Shown here: positions 27,292-37,752 of the stretch, piece after piece
How the letters are laid out: the number at the start of each line of letters is the position of its first letter
Position numbering within the stretch: the stretch's first letter is position 1
NCBI GenBank assembly: GCA_002471225.1
Contig: DKPO01000005.1
Location: forward strand, 19,541-83,540
DNA: 64,000 nucleotides
From: Porphyromonadaceae bacterium UBA7332
GTDB lineage: Bacteria; Bacteroidota; Bacteroidia; Bacteroidales; UBA7332
Direction: 5' to 3'
Notes under the pieces: model-generated
Databases searched by the model: none
The model's input: only the letters and a program-made list of their open reading frames with translations
Told to the model about the DNA's origin: nothing
Position numbers and translations under genes: made by a program

Positions 27292-28699
27292 AGTTTAATA
27301 AATAATTTTTTGATGTTTCTATCAGTTCATCTATAACCCATTGCGGGATATTAAATACTTCGGGTATTACTAATAATTCATATCTCCCTTCCTCGAAATC
27401 AGGAATTTGCTCTATCAGATAATCTAAAAAGTCAACAGATAAATGAATCGTTTTACGGATACTTAGATCATCAACGATCAACAATAAGCGATAAATAACC
27501 AACTCTGTCAGATAATTGTTTTCATATGCATATAAATAGCTTTTAATAGCCTGTGCATAGTCTTTCATATATTCGTCACAGTAGGCCTTTATCATCCAGT
27601 ACTGATTTATTTTACCTTCACTTGAATCTATTATCTCCAGAAGGAAAGGGTAAATTTCAGCAATCGACTTATTCATTCCGAGCATCAAATCCATATTCAG
27701 CATTTTCATACGCAAATCTTCACGCTTAGCTTCAAATACAGGTTTCAGAACATCTATCCCTATCTGATACTCCCCCAACTGAAACGCACAATAGGCAGCC
27801 ATATAGTTTGCTTCAACTATTTCTGATTCTATTTCGACTGCTTCCTTCAGATATTTCAATGAATTCGCATAATCTTTTAATATCCAGTAACAATCCCCCA
27901 AACCTAAAAGTACAGTATAATCGTTCGGACGAAGCTCATTGATTTGTAAGAAAATATCGCGCGCCTTTTCTGTATTCTTTTGCTCATAATAGATCAATGC
28001 AGAAATCTGTAATGCGATAGTGTCCAGAGGATCTATGGCTAATGCAAAATTGCACGACTCCAAAGCTTGCTCTGTTTTCCCCATTTTATTATAGATCTGC
28101 GCTAGATGACACCACATACCGCCATCGTACGGATCTTCATCTAATTGTTTATTGAGTTTACTGATACATAAATCATAGTTTTCCAACATTTCATTAATAT
28201 GAATTTCATCATTGCGTGTATCCTGAGACTCACCGAAACGTTCTTTTATAATTTGCAATGCTGATAAAGCTTCATTATAGTATTCATGCGTTACCAGTAT
28301 ATCATATGCTTCTAAACAATCTAATTGTGAAGAATCCATTGATTGAATCATTTGATCAATCAGGAGCATTGCTTCTTCTTTACGGCCACAAGTAGCCAGG
28401 ATATCTGCTTTTACTTTTTTAATGTATTCAGATTCCTCCGATAGATGCATGATAATATCCAATGATTTCTCATTCTCTCCTAACCACAATAAATAAAGAG
28501 CTTTGTGCGCTTTCATCTCCGGATCACGCGGATACATTTCCATCCCGTAATCGACAGCGCTTATTGCTTTATCCGTATCAAAAACGTCTTCGTAATAATG
28601 AGCTATGTCATAAAACTCCTCGCGATCGAAAAAGACCTTCTCGCCCGTTTGCAGCATTTTCTCGAAGCGTTCGATATATTCTGGTATTGATTCAGACAT
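27275..28699 (-). CDS. Tetratricopeptide-repeat protein
   Basis: A 474-residue protein without signal peptide or membrane segment, rich in Leu, Glu and Tyr and built of about ten helix pairs of TPR type. Clear repeats include GGMWCHLAQIYNKMGKTEQALE near residue 192 and YTVLLGLGDCYWILKDYANSLKYL near residue 260. It is probably a scaffold for protein contacts in the cytoplasm. It is the first gene of the operon with DUF368, trmD and ykgJ, but no specific partner can be named. Confidence 0.85.
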   Translation of the reverse strand: MSESIPEYIERFEKMLQTGEKVFFDREEFYDIAHYYEDVFDTDKAISAVDYGMEMYPRDPEMKAHKALYLLWLGENEKSLDIIMHLSEESEYIKKVKADILATCGRKEEAMLLIDQMIQSMDSSQLDCLEAYDILVTHEYYNEALSALQIIKERFGESQDTRNDEIHINEMLENYDLCISKLNKQLDEDPYDGGMWCHLAQIYNKMGKTEQALESCNFALAIDPLDTIALQISALIYYEQKNTEKARDIFLQINELRPNDYTVLLGLGDCYWILKDYANSLKYLKEAVEIESEIVEANYMAAYCAFQLGEYQIGIDVLKPVFEAKREDLRMKMLNMDLMLGMNKSIAEIYPFLLEIIDSSEGKINQYWMIKAYCDEYMKDYAQAIKSYLYAYENNYLTELVIYRLLLIVDDLSIRKTIHLSVDFLDYLIEQIPDFEEGRYELLVIPEVFNIPQWVIDELIETSKNYLLNYESHD

Positions 28700-28725
28700 A
28701 TAATAGTAAAATTATACTTAAAAAA

Positions 28726-28792
28726 ACGCGAGTTACAAGCATCGCAGAAATCTATCATTAGACTATATAACTGTGAAGTTTGTAACTCGCGT
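28726..28792 (-). terminator. glnS terminator
   Basis: A 13-base inverted repeat (ACGCGAGTTACAA) encloses a long loop of about 41 bases and is followed on the minus strand by a T-run. Confidence 0.7.
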
Positions 28793-28808
28793 AATATATT
28801 AGAAAAAA

Positions 28809-30518
28809 TTAATTCTTAGCTTTCTCTTTACTCCATGAATCTTTTAATGATACAGTTCTGTTAAAGATCAATGCGCCATCTTTTGCATCTTTATCCACAC
28901 AGAAATATCCTAAACGGGTAAACTGGAAGCGATCCATTGGTTTTGCATCTGCAAGGAATGGTTCAACTTTACAATTTTTCAAGACTTTCAAAGAATCCGG
29001 ATTCATCAAATCACGGAAATCTTTATCTTTTTCCTCGTTTAAGTCTTCAGCAATGAACAAACGATCGTATAATCTTACTTCGGCATCCACAGCATGATCT
29101 GCAGAAACCCAGTGGAGTGTACCTTTCACCTTACGGTTACTTTCCGGCATACCACTCTTAGTCATAGGATCGTACTCGCAATAGATCTCTGTTACATTTC
29201 CGTTTTCGTCTTTCCCGCAGCCTGTACATTTAACAATATAAGCGCCTTTCAAACGAACTTCTTGTCCCGGAGTCATACGGAAGAATTTTTTAGGAGGGTT
29301 TTCCATGAAGTCTTCACGTTCGATATATAATTCTTTCGTGAAAGGCATATCATGAGAACCGCTATTTTCATCTTCCGGATTGTTTGGCATAGACATCATT
29401 TCTGTTTGTCCTTCCGGATAGTTTGTAATAACAAGTTTTACAGGATCAATAACAGCAGATACGCGTGTCGCTGTTTTATTCAAATCTTCACGGATGCTAT
29501 GCTCCAATAAAGAAACATCAATAATACCATCAAATTTAGTATAACCGATTTTGTTGATAAAACTACGAACTGAAGCCGGTGTATAACCTCTTCTTCTCAA
29601 TCCGCAAATAGTAGGCATACGTGGATCATCCCATCCGTTTACTAATCCTTCCTGAACCAATTGAAGTAATTTACGCTTACTCATTACTGTGTAAGTAAGG
29701 TTAAGACGGTTAAACTCAATTTGTCGCGGACGATAGTCGCTGTCCTTCAACTGATCAATAAACCAGTCATAAAGCGGACGATGCACTTCAAACTCTAACG
29801 TACAGATAGAGTGAGTAATACCTTCAAAATAGTCAGATTGTCCATGAGCAAAATCATACATCGGATAAACATTCCATTTATCACCTGTACGATGATGCGG
29901 ATGCTTGATGATACGATAGATGATCGGATCTCTCATGTGCATATTAGGCGAAGTCATGTCAATACGTGCACGAAGTACACAAGTACCTTCTTCGAATTCT
30001 CCTTTATTCATTCTTTCGAAAAGATCAAGATTCTCTTCTACTGAATATTTTTCGTAATACGGACTCACTTCTCCAGCCTGAGTAGGTGTTCCTTTTTGTT
30101 TAGAGATTTCTTCTGCTGTTTGAAAATCTACATAAGCCAAACGCTTACGGATAAGATCTTTAGCGAAGTCATATAGTTGTTGAAAGTAGTCAGATGTATA
30201 ATACAGACGATCTTCCCAGTCAAAACCTAACCAGTGAATATCCTCCATAATTGAATCTACATATTCTACATCCTCTTTAGCCGGATTTGTATCATCGAAA
30301 CGAAGATTACATTTTCCGCCATATTGCTCAGCCATACCGAAGTCTATACAAATAGCTTTTGCATGACCAATATGTAAATATCCGTTTGGTTCAGGAGGGA
30401 AACGAGTGTGTACTCTTCCTCCGTTTTTACCTTCTTTTAAATCATTTTCAATGCTCGCCTCGATGAAGTTCAAACTTTTTTTCTCGTTCGACTCTTCTTT
30501 AACTGTAAGCTCTGACAT
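28809..30518 (-). CDS. glnS: Glutaminyl-tRNA synthetase
   Basis: A 569-residue class I synthetase. The HIGH motif is in PPEPNGYLHIGHAK near residue 42, and the KMSKS equivalent is VMSKRKL near residue 279. The two beta-barrel anticodon domains cover about residues 345-560, with a CxxC pair (CTGCGKD) near residue 422. It charges tRNA-Gln directly, so Gln-tRNA need not depend on GatCAB. Monocistronic with a hairpin terminator and a TAnnTTTG box (minus strand, 30598-30605) upstream. Confidence 0.96.
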   Translation of the reverse strand: MSELTVKEESNEKKSLNFIEASIENDLKEGKNGGRVHTRFPPEPNGYLHIGHAKAICIDFGMAEQYGGKCNLRFDDTNPAKEDVEYVDSIMEDIHWLGFDWEDRLYYTSDYFQQLYDFAKDLIRKRLAYVDFQTAEEISKQKGTPTQAGEVSPYYEKYSVEENLDLFERMNKGEFEEGTCVLRARIDMTSPNMHMRDPIIYRIIKHPHHRTGDKWNVYPMYDFAHGQSDYFEGITHSICTLEFEVHRPLYDWFIDQLKDSDYRPRQIEFNRLNLTYTVMSKRKLLQLVQEGLVNGWDDPRMPTICGLRRRGYTPASVRSFINKIGYTKFDGIIDVSLLEHSIREDLNKTATRVSAVIDPVKLVITNYPEGQTEMMSMPNNPEDENSGSHDMPFTKELYIEREDFMENPPKKFFRMTPGQEVRLKGAYIVKCTGCGKDENGNVTEIYCEYDPMTKSGMPESNRKVKGTLHWVSADHAVDAEVRLYDRLFIAEDLNEEKDKDFRDLMNPDSLKVLKNCKVEPFLADAKPMDRFQFTRLGYFCVDKDAKDGALIFNRTVSLKDSWSKEKAKN

Positions 30519-30666
30519 ATAAATCTTTTTTATTATTTACATTCAATGTTTAGATTATGCATATTTCTGAACATAGGTCAGAAAACGCTTTAGAATACAA
30601 AGGTAATAATTTGTATTCGTATATTACATCCTTTAAAAAAGTTTTTAGATAACTATCTTTGCTTTT

Positions 30667-33135
30667 TTAAATATAGTAAACCCGTTTCACTCTTGAGGAA
30701 ATAGAAGTAATTATTTCATAAGGGATCGTTCCTAATTGTTCTGCAATGAGCGAAACCGGTTGATCATCTCCAAAGACGATTACCTGTGCACCTTCGACTA
30801 CATGATCAATATCTGTTATATCAATCATACAAAGATCCATACATATATTACCAACAATCGGAGCTTTTTGTCCGTTTACATATAAAGCTCCTACTCCATT
30901 ACCCAATTTTCTGTTTAGTCCGTCGGCATAACCAATCGGGATCGTTGCGATACGTGCTTTTTTAGACAATCGTCCTTTGCGCCCGTATCCTACACTTTCA
31001 TCTACATCAACTTCTTTAATCTGAAGAATCGTTGATTTCAATGTAGATACGTTTTTCAACTTACTGTTCTTCTCATAAGCTGGTACTCCGTAAAGACCGA
31101 TACCCAAACGAACCATATCGAACTGATATTGACTGAATCGTTCAATTCCGCCTGTATTCAGTACGTGTTTCAGAATATTATGTCCGACAGATTTCTCTAT
31201 TATTTCAGCACAATATTTAAAAACTTCTATCTGATGAAGCGTGAAATGGTCTAACGAAGGATCATCACTTCCTGCTAAATGAGAAAACACTGATTTTACT
31301 TTTAGCGAAGACTGACTTTGCAGCAATACAGCTAATTCCTCAATATCTTCTGCTCCAAAACCCAAACGCTTCATTCCCGAATCTATTTTTATATGAATCG
31401 GATATTCAGTAATTCCATACGAATCGGCCTTCGCTTTAAGTTCGCGAAGCATACGGAAACTATAAACTTCCGGTTCCAAACGATTCATAAACAGGGTCTG
31501 CAAACTACTGATCTCAGGGTTCATCACGATAATAGGAATATGAATTCCTGCTTTACGCAATTCCACACCCTCATCAACAACAGCTACTGCCAGATAATCA
31601 CAATGATATTCTTGTAGCGTTTTTGCAAGTTCGAAGGATCCGGCTCCATAACCAAAAGCTTTAACCATACACACAACCTTCGTTGAAGGTTCAAGTTTCT
31701 GCTTATAGTAATTGAAATTATGAACCAAAGCTTCTAGATTAACTTCCAGAATAGTTTCATGCATTTTCAATTCTAATGCATCCGAAATATCTTCAAATCT
31801 GAATTTACGAGCACCCTTCAGAAGGACTACTTCATTCTGAAACTGCTGATAACCTCCCGATCTGAGAAAGGCTTCTGTCGATTCGTAAAACTCAGCAGGA
31901 AGATTAAACAGCTCGGCATATTGACACAATTCAGGACCAATACCGATCATTCGGTCAATCCCTTTACTCTTCAACAATTTAGAAACCTGTTTATACAAAC
32001 CTGCAGGCAATAGACCCGTTTGGAATATATCTGACAATACGATCACTTTAGACTTCTTGCTATTTTGTGATCTGCGGGCCGTAAAATCAAGTGCCGTTTC
32101 AAGCGAACTCATATCCAGACTATAACTATCGTTAATAATCAGGCAGTTTCGCTCTCCGTCTTTTACCTCCAGACGCATTGCGACACTCGTTAACCTCCGC
32201 ATTCTCTCATTGATTTCCTCTGCCGTAAAGCCAAAATACAGAAGAACGGCCAAACAATGAATCGCATTTTCAATTGATGAATCATCAATAAAAGGAATTA
32301 CAATTTTATATCGCATTCCTAACATGATATATACGATTTCTGTTGTATTTTCTTCTTTATTGATTTGTTCTATAAATAGAGGCAATGATTTATCTTTATA
32401 AGACCAGGCGAACTCACTTGCGCCTAAACAAACTTCACGCAAACAATCAACCAAAAGCTCATTATCGGCATTGTATATCAGAAATGAGCAATCTTTAAAT
32501 AATTGCAATTTCTCCATACACTTCTCTCGCTTGGTTTCAAAACCCTCTTGATGCGCATCACCCAAATTCGTAAAAATACCAATTGTAGGGTGAATAATGC
32601 TTGCAATACTACGCATTTCACGGGACTTTGATATTCCGGCTTCGAAAATACCCAGCTCTGACTTTTCATCAATACCCCATACTGATAAAGGCACACCTAT
32701 TTGGGAGTTAAAGCTGCGCGGAGAACGCACAATACGCTTTTTATCCTGCATAAGCTGATAAAGCCACTCTTTAACAATCGTCTTACCATTACTTCCTGTA
32801 ATACCGATAATCGGGATACAGAAACGCTCACGATGATATTTTGCCAGATCCTGTAAGGCTTGCAAAGTATCTTTAACGACCACAAAAGCAGCATTGGGAA
32901 AAACAGATGGATTATACATACCATCAGATACGATAAAGTTTCTTACACCCTTATCGTACAATTCTTCAATATAATTATGTCCGTCATTCTGAGACGTTAT
33001 CAGGGCAAAAAACAAGGTTTCATCCGGATAAATCAATGATCGGCTGTCTGTCAACAGTTGTGTTATATCTTTCTTGCTATCGCCAAGTAATTCACCTTTT
33101 ACGACAATAGCTATTTCTTTCAAAGTGTATTGCAT
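30667..33135 (-). CDS. MurF-alanine racemase fusion enzyme
   Basis: An 822-residue two-domain protein. Residues 1 to about 455 are a Mur ligase (ATP loop GITGSNGKT at 111-119) that adds D-Ala-D-Ala to UDP-MurNAc-tripeptide. Residues about 460-822 are a fold-type III alanine racemase, with the PLP lysine in VCMVKAFGYGAG near residue 490 and the catalytic tyrosine region SVGYGRKGRL near residue 706. The fusion makes and uses D-alanine in one polypeptide and is known from Bacteroidota. It overlaps the upstream GSCFA gene by 16 bases, so the two are coupled. Confidence 0.94.
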   Translation of the reverse strand: MQYTLKEIAIVVKGELLGDSKKDITQLLTDSRSLIYPDETLFFALITSQNDGHNYIEELYDKGVRNFIVSDGMYNPSVFPNAAFVVVKDTLQALQDLAKYHRERFCIPIIGITGSNGKTIVKEWLYQLMQDKKRIVRSPRSFNSQIGVPLSVWGIDEKSELGIFEAGISKSREMRSIASIIHPTIGIFTNLGDAHQEGFETKREKCMEKLQLFKDCSFLIYNADNELLVDCLREVCLGASEFAWSYKDKSLPLFIEQINKEENTTEIVYIMLGMRYKIVIPFIDDSSIENAIHCLAVLLYFGFTAEEINERMRRLTSVAMRLEVKDGERNCLIINDSYSLDMSSLETALDFTARRSQNSKKSKVIVLSDIFQTGLLPAGLYKQVSKLLKSKGIDRMIGIGPELCQYAELFNLPAEFYESTEAFLRSGGYQQFQNEVVLLKGARKFRFEDISDALELKMHETILEVNLEALVHNFNYYKQKLEPSTKVVCMVKAFGYGAGSFELAKTLQEYHCDYLAVAVVDEGVELRKAGIHIPIIVMNPEISSLQTLFMNRLEPEVYSFRMLRELKAKADSYGITEYPIHIKIDSGMKRLGFGAEDIEELAVLLQSQSSLKVKSVFSHLAGSDDPSLDHFTLHQIEVFKYCAEIIEKSVGHNILKHVLNTGGIERFSQYQFDMVRLGIGLYGVPAYEKNSKLKNVSTLKSTILQIKEVDVDESVGYGRKGRLSKKARIATIPIGYADGLNRKLGNGVGALYVNGQKAPIVGNICMDLCMIDITDIDHVVEGAQVIVFGDDQPVSLIAEQLGTIPYEIITSISSRVKRVYYI

Positions 33136-34112
33136 AACTCCTTGATTGATTGCGTTTCGAAATTCAGGTCAAAATAAGGTCTTTTTTGTTGAAAAACTTC
33201 TATTCTTCGCAAGTTTTCTCTCAAAAATTTTCTATAGTTATCTGTCATACCATTTAATGGTCTGTGATCGAGCATTTTCTTAAGCTTAAGCCATTCAGCA
33301 TAATCTGTTTTTGTCTCTTTCGAAAACAATGACTGACTGAATCTTTCCCATACATATTCAACTCCTACAGAAGAAGGATGAATCATATCTTCAGCGTAAA
33401 ATCTATAGTCGCGCAATTCATCCATAAATATCTCATAGGATGGGAAATAGTGACAACTATCAAACTTTTTACATAGTTCGTCTATTGCCAGAATCAGCGT
33501 AGCCTTACTGCATTGATTTTCGAAAGCTCCGTCTTTCCAATGCCTGATCGGACTAACTGTAAAAATAACGTTTCTGTTTTCTCTTCCCGCAAAATATCGT
33601 TCCAACATCACACTCCACTCAGAGACAATCTCATCAACAGACAATCGTCGTCTTTTGAATAATTTGGCCGGTAATTTATGACAATTAGAAACGATTTCTC
33701 CCGATTCTTCCCATTCATAAACCCAGGCTGTACCAAAAGTAATGAGCATAACATCTGTTTCCTTAAGAAAGGCTGAGGATGAAGCTATTGTTGCATTCAT
33801 TGACGCAACAGCCTTCTCTTTAGAATCAGAAGAATGAGCCGAATGAAAACTAAACGAAGCCCACATCCCTTGCGATTCTATAAGATCTGCATCATGAATA
33901 TAAGACTCCTTTTCCAATAATCTGATTGAGTCAAGAATCGATGCGGGGTTATACAATACGCCAAATGGATTCGACTGAATCTGAAATTTGCCATTCATCA
34001 GTTTATTCCCGATATGATCAGCAAAACAAGAACCCAATGACAAAATACGCTGTGTATAGCTTAACGTCATTGAATAAGCCGGTATTTCAACCACTTTACG
34101 AAAATCCATCAT
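33120..34112 (-). CDS. GSCFA-domain protein
   Basis: A 330-residue protein named for its motif, here LGSCFADHIGNKL near residue 26. Other conserved blocks are FGTAWVYEW near residue 125, FTVSPIRHWKDG near residue 184 and YFPSYEIFMDELRDYRFYAEDMIHPS near residue 221. The pattern Ser near GSC and Asp-x-x-His near DMIHPS suggests an SGNH-hydrolase-like esterase fold. No signal peptide is visible. The substrate is unknown. Overlap with murF-alr places it in a cell-wall unit, which hints at a role in wall or surface glycan modification. Confidence 0.88.
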   Translation of the reverse strand: MMDFRKVVEIPAYSMTLSYTQRILSLGSCFADHIGNKLMNGKFQIQSNPFGVLYNPASILDSIRLLEKESYIHDADLIESQGMWASFSFHSAHSSDSKEKAVASMNATIASSSAFLKETDVMLITFGTAWVYEWEESGEIVSNCHKLPAKLFKRRRLSVDEIVSEWSVMLERYFAGRENRNVIFTVSPIRHWKDGAFENQCSKATLILAIDELCKKFDSCHYFPSYEIFMDELRDYRFYAEDMIHPSSVGVEYVWERFSQSLFSKETKTDYAEWLKLKKMLDHRPLNGMTDNYRKFLRENLRRIEVFQQKRPYFDLNFETQSIKELCNTL

Positions 34113-34129
34113 AACTAACTATATAAAAA

Positions 34130-34168
34130 AAGAGGGTCGACGAATATAGCATACGACAACCCCCTCTT
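34130..34168 (-). terminator. dapA terminator
   Basis: The inverted repeat AAGAGGG(G)-TCG encloses a loop of about 18 bases and is followed on the minus strand by a T-run. Confidence 0.7.
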
Positions 34169-34221
34169 ATTAAAACTTCATTTTAGATATTGTTTTGAAT
34201 TTTTCATGCCATGCATGTTTC

Positions 34222-35115
34222 TCAACAACGTATATTCAGATCCTGAAGAATTTTACGCATTTTCTCGAATGTCGTAATTCTTGTCGGAACCAATGGTAAA
34301 CGTAATTTATTTTCAATATATCCCATTGCATGAAGGATACTTTTTACACCTGCCGGATTTCCATCGACGAATAACAGTTCTATTAATTCTGTAAATCTGT
34401 GATGAATCGTAAGCGCACTATTATAATCACCATGAAGAGCCAAACGAACCATTTTGCTGAATTCGCGTGGAAATGCATTTGCAATAACAGAAACAACTCC
34501 TACCGCACCTAATGTAATCAACGGGAAAGTGATACCATCATCACCCGAGATTACCATAAAGTCGTTCGGTTTATTTTTAATAATATCATCCATTTGTGTG
34601 ATATTACCTGATGCCTCTTTAATGGCTACAATATTTTTAAATTCTCTTGCTAAACGCAAAGTCGTTTCAGCAGTCATATTCACACCTGTTCTTCCTGGTA
34701 CGTTATAAAGTACTATCGGCAATTTTGTTGCCTGAGCAATAGCTTTATAATGCTGGTATATACCTTCCTGTGAAGGTTTGTTATAATATGGTACTACTGA
34801 TAGAATAGCGTCGATGCCTCTGAATGACTCAGTTTTCAAGCGTTCTACAACCGAGCGCGTGTTATTTCCTCCGACTCCTAAAACAATCGGTATACGCCCG
34901 TTTACACGTTCTATTACAAAGCGTGTAATTTCTGCTTTCTCTTCCTCAGTCAAAGTCGGTGTTTCCCCTGTTGTACCTAATACTACTAAGTAATCTGTAC
35001 CATTTTGCAGTTGAAAATCCACCAATCTACCTAATGCTGTATAATCAACTGATTCATCTTCATTAAAGGGAGTTATTAATGCCACTCCCACTCCCTTAAG
35101 ATTTATCGAATACAT
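34222..35115 (-). CDS. dapA: 4-hydroxy-tetrahydrodipicolinate synthase
   Basis: A 297-residue TIM-barrel aldolase. The Schiff-base lysine is in NIVAIKEASGN near residue 166, the catalytic tyrosine in LPIVLYNVPGRTG near residue 138, and the pyruvate-binding TTGETPTL near residue 49. It condenses pyruvate with aspartate semialdehyde in the diaminopimelate and lysine pathway. It follows DUF6913 after 113 bases and has its own terminator. Confidence 0.96.
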   Translation of the reverse strand: MYSINLKGVGVALITPFNEDESVDYTALGRLVDFQLQNGTDYLVVLGTTGETPTLTEEEKAEITRFVIERVNGRIPIVLGVGGNNTRSVVERLKTESFRGIDAILSVVPYYNKPSQEGIYQHYKAIAQATKLPIVLYNVPGRTGVNMTAETTLRLAREFKNIVAIKEASGNITQMDDIIKNKPNDFMVISGDDGITFPLITLGAVGVVSVIANAFPREFSKMVRLALHGDYNSALTIHHRFTELIELLFVDGNPAGVKSILHAMGYIENKLRLPLVPTRITTFEKMRKILQDLNIRC

Positions 35116-35228
35116 AAAAATATAATTACTTGTTTAGCTCCAGGCAAACCTTAAATATCCCACAATCATATAGATTTGATATCTAACTCTTCGGGATCTT
35201 TAATCACAATTCGCTCTCGTTACTTAAT

Positions 35229-35738
35229 TTATTTTGATTTAATACTGCGAATGTAAAACTTTATTTTGTCTATCAAAGCATCTATTTCGATTTTTTCGTT
35301 CAAAATGATATCAAAATCATATAAATTATATCCTTCCTTATGAATTCCGACACGAAAACGAGCATTTGATAACAAAACTATCGCTATAGCGCGATAACTG
35401 CAAGCGGGTATCAGGTCAATCAACACATCTGTCTGACTACTCCCGATCTGCTGTTTAAGTTCTCCGGAAATAGTTCCCGTGAAATTAAAATCCTTCTTAG
35501 AGACATAAATCACATCGCCGGATTCTTTAGACGAAGTATTATTTTTAGCCAATAAAATCAATCGGACTTTCTTTCCTTTTGATTTTAGTTCTTTAGCGAA
35601 TGCCTGAATCTGATCTTCATCAGTATCAAAACCCAGAATATCGATCGTTTTCACCTCATCAAATTCCAGGAATTCAGCACTATCTCTCTTTTGAGATAGT
35701 GCTTTTTTTATTTTACGTGCCAGAAGTAATCGTTTCAT
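35229..35738 (-). CDS. DUF6913-domain protein
   Basis: A 169-residue basic, soluble protein. It has no signal peptide and shows alternating beta and alpha segments, with a conserved stretch TDVLIDLIPACSYRAIAIVLLSNARFRVG near the middle; this matches the DUF6913 family of Bacteroidota. The function is unknown. It overlaps the ligA stop by 4 bases and so is translated with the DNA ligase. Confidence 0.75.
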   Translation of the reverse strand: MKRLLLARKIKKALSQKRDSAEFLEFDEVKTIDILGFDTDEDQIQAFAKELKSKGKKVRLILLAKNNTSSKESGDVIYVSKKDFNFTGTISGELKQQIGSSQTDVLIDLIPACSYRAIAIVLLSNARFRVGIHKEGYNLYDFDIILNEKIEIDALIDKIKFYIRSIKSK

Positions 35739-37747
35739 AACTGACCAATTAATGATAAAAACTGATCTTCATTCATTATCTCAATACCCAAAGCCTTTGC
35801 TTTCTCTAACTTGGAAGGCCCCATATTCTCGCCTGCAAGAATTAATGAAGTCTTCGATGATATAGAGCTTGTGTTTGTACCTCCGTATTGTTCGATAATT
35901 TTTTTATAGTCGTCACGCGAATGTTTACTGAATTTTCCGCTTATGACGATATTTTTGCCTTCCAGAATATCGGATACTCGTGCTTCGGGTTCTTCTTCAA
36001 CAACAGAGAACTGTAAGCCATATTCACGTAAACGCTCAACAATTTCTCTGTTTTTCTCATCTGCAAAATAAGATAAAATACTATCTGCAATACGATCTCC
36101 GATTTCATCCACACCTATTAACTCTTCTTTATTCGCAGTCATAAGAGCATCCATTGTTTTAAAAGCTACAGCCAGTTTTTTGGCTACAGTTTTACCAACG
36201 AAACGAATACCTAAAGCAAATAAAAGATTTTCAAACGGTGCTTGTTTAGAATCTTCTATACTTTTCTTCAGATTATTAGCAGACTTCTCTCCCCAACGTG
36301 GCATACGACTCAATAGTTTCGTATCAAAAGCATACAAATCTGCGACGTTAGCAATAAAGCCATTCTCATACAACAGATCTACAGTCGCTGTTCCTCCTGC
36401 AATATTCATCGCATTTCTTCCGAAAAAGTGTTCCAGACGACCTTTTATCTGTGGCGGACATGACGAATCATTCGGGCAATAATACGCAGCTTCACCTTCA
36501 TAACGTACCAGTTTTGTGTTACACTCAGGGCAACACTGAATAAAGCGAACCTTTTCTCCGAGCAAAAGACGTGCAGCTACATTTACACCTGTAATCTTAG
36601 GTATAATTTCACCGCCTTTTTCTACATATACCATATCACCGATATGCAGATCCAGCGAATTGATAATATCTTCATTGTGCAGAGAAGCACGTTTCACAAC
36701 TGTCCCCGATAATTGTACGGGATCCAGATTGGCTACAGGAGTTACAGCTCCGGTTCTCCCCACTTGAAAACTAACACTATTCAGACGTGTTTCGGCCTGT
36801 TCTGCCTGAAATTTATATGCGATAGCCCAACGTGGCGATTTCGCTGTGTATCCCAACTGTTGCTGTTGACTGATAGAATCTACTTTTATAACGACGCCAT
36901 CAGTCGCAACAGGTAAATTTTTACGATCAATATCCCACTTATTCAGAAATGCATAAACTTCTTCCAGTGTACTACATTTTTGCATAGCCGGAGATATTTT
37001 AAAACCCCACTCTGCAGCTTTGTGTAAGTTTTCGATATGCGAATCAGAAGGGAGTGTTTCACCCAGCATATAATACAAATAGGCATCAAGTTTTCTTGAT
37101 GCCACCACAGCCGGGTTTTGCAATTTCAAGGTTCCGGATGCAGCATTGCGTGGATTCGCAAATAAAGGCTCCTCATTTAGCTCTCGTTCTCGGTTTATAT
37201 CGTCGAAAACTTCCCAGGGCATCAAAATCTCACCGCGCATTTCAAATAAAGCCGGATAATCCGTACCTCTTAATTGAAGAGGAATGGAGCGAATGGTTTT
37301 TACATTAGCCGTAACGTCGTCTCCTTTCTCCCCATCACCTCGTGTTACGGCTCTCAATAGTTTTCCGTCTTCATAAGTAAGCGAAATAGACGTACCGTCG
37401 TATTTTAATTCGCATATCAGCTCAAAAGGCTCATTTAATGTCTTAGTAACACGCTGATAAAAATCAGCAACTTCCTCATAGCTGTATGTATTCGATAAAG
37501 AAAGCATAGGGTACACATGTGCCACTTGCTTAAATGCCTTATTTATATCACTACCTACCCGCTGTGATGGTGAAGAACTATCAAAAAACTCAGGATTAGC
37601 CTTCTCCAGCTCCTGTAATTCTTTTAATTTCCGGTCAAATTCAAAATCGGATATGACAGGCATCGAAAGAACATAATAGTTATAATTGTGATCGTTCAAC
37701 TCCTTGCGAAGCTCTTCTATTCTGTTTTTAATTTCTTCTTTATTCAT
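35735..37747 (-). CDS. ligA: NAD-dependent DNA ligase
   Basis: A 670-residue ligase of standard length. The adenylated lysine is in CELKYDGTSISL near residue 115. The OB domain, the four-cysteine zinc finger (CPECNTKL ... CPNDSSC, about residues 407-430), the helix-hairpin-helix region and a C-terminal BRCT domain (from about residue 590) follow in order. It seals nicks in replication and repair. It begins 5 bases after the S24 repressor-like gene, which suggests that ligase expression is tied to that regulator. Confidence 0.97.
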   Translation of the reverse strand: MNKEEIKNRIEELRKELNDHNYNYYVLSMPVISDFEFDRKLKELQELEKANPEFFDSSSPSQRVGSDINKAFKQVAHVYPMLSLSNTYSYEEVADFYQRVTKTLNEPFELICELKYDGTSISLTYEDGKLLRAVTRGDGEKGDDVTANVKTIRSIPLQLRGTDYPALFEMRGEILMPWEVFDDINRERELNEEPLFANPRNAASGTLKLQNPAVVASRKLDAYLYYMLGETLPSDSHIENLHKAAEWGFKISPAMQKCSTLEEVYAFLNKWDIDRKNLPVATDGVVIKVDSISQQQQLGYTAKSPRWAIAYKFQAEQAETRLNSVSFQVGRTGAVTPVANLDPVQLSGTVVKRASLHNEDIINSLDLHIGDMVYVEKGGEIIPKITGVNVAARLLLGEKVRFIQCCPECNTKLVRYEGEAAYYCPNDSSCPPQIKGRLEHFFGRNAMNIAGGTATVDLLYENGFIANVADLYAFDTKLLSRMPRWGEKSANNLKKSIEDSKQAPFENLLFALGIRFVGKTVAKKLAVAFKTMDALMTANKEELIGVDEIGDRIADSILSYFADEKNREIVERLREYGLQFSVVEEEPEARVSDILEGKNIVISGKFSKHSRDDYKKIIEQYGGTNTSSISSKTSLILAGENMGPSKLEKAKALGIEIMNEDQFLSLIGQL

Positions 37748-37752
37748 AGATA

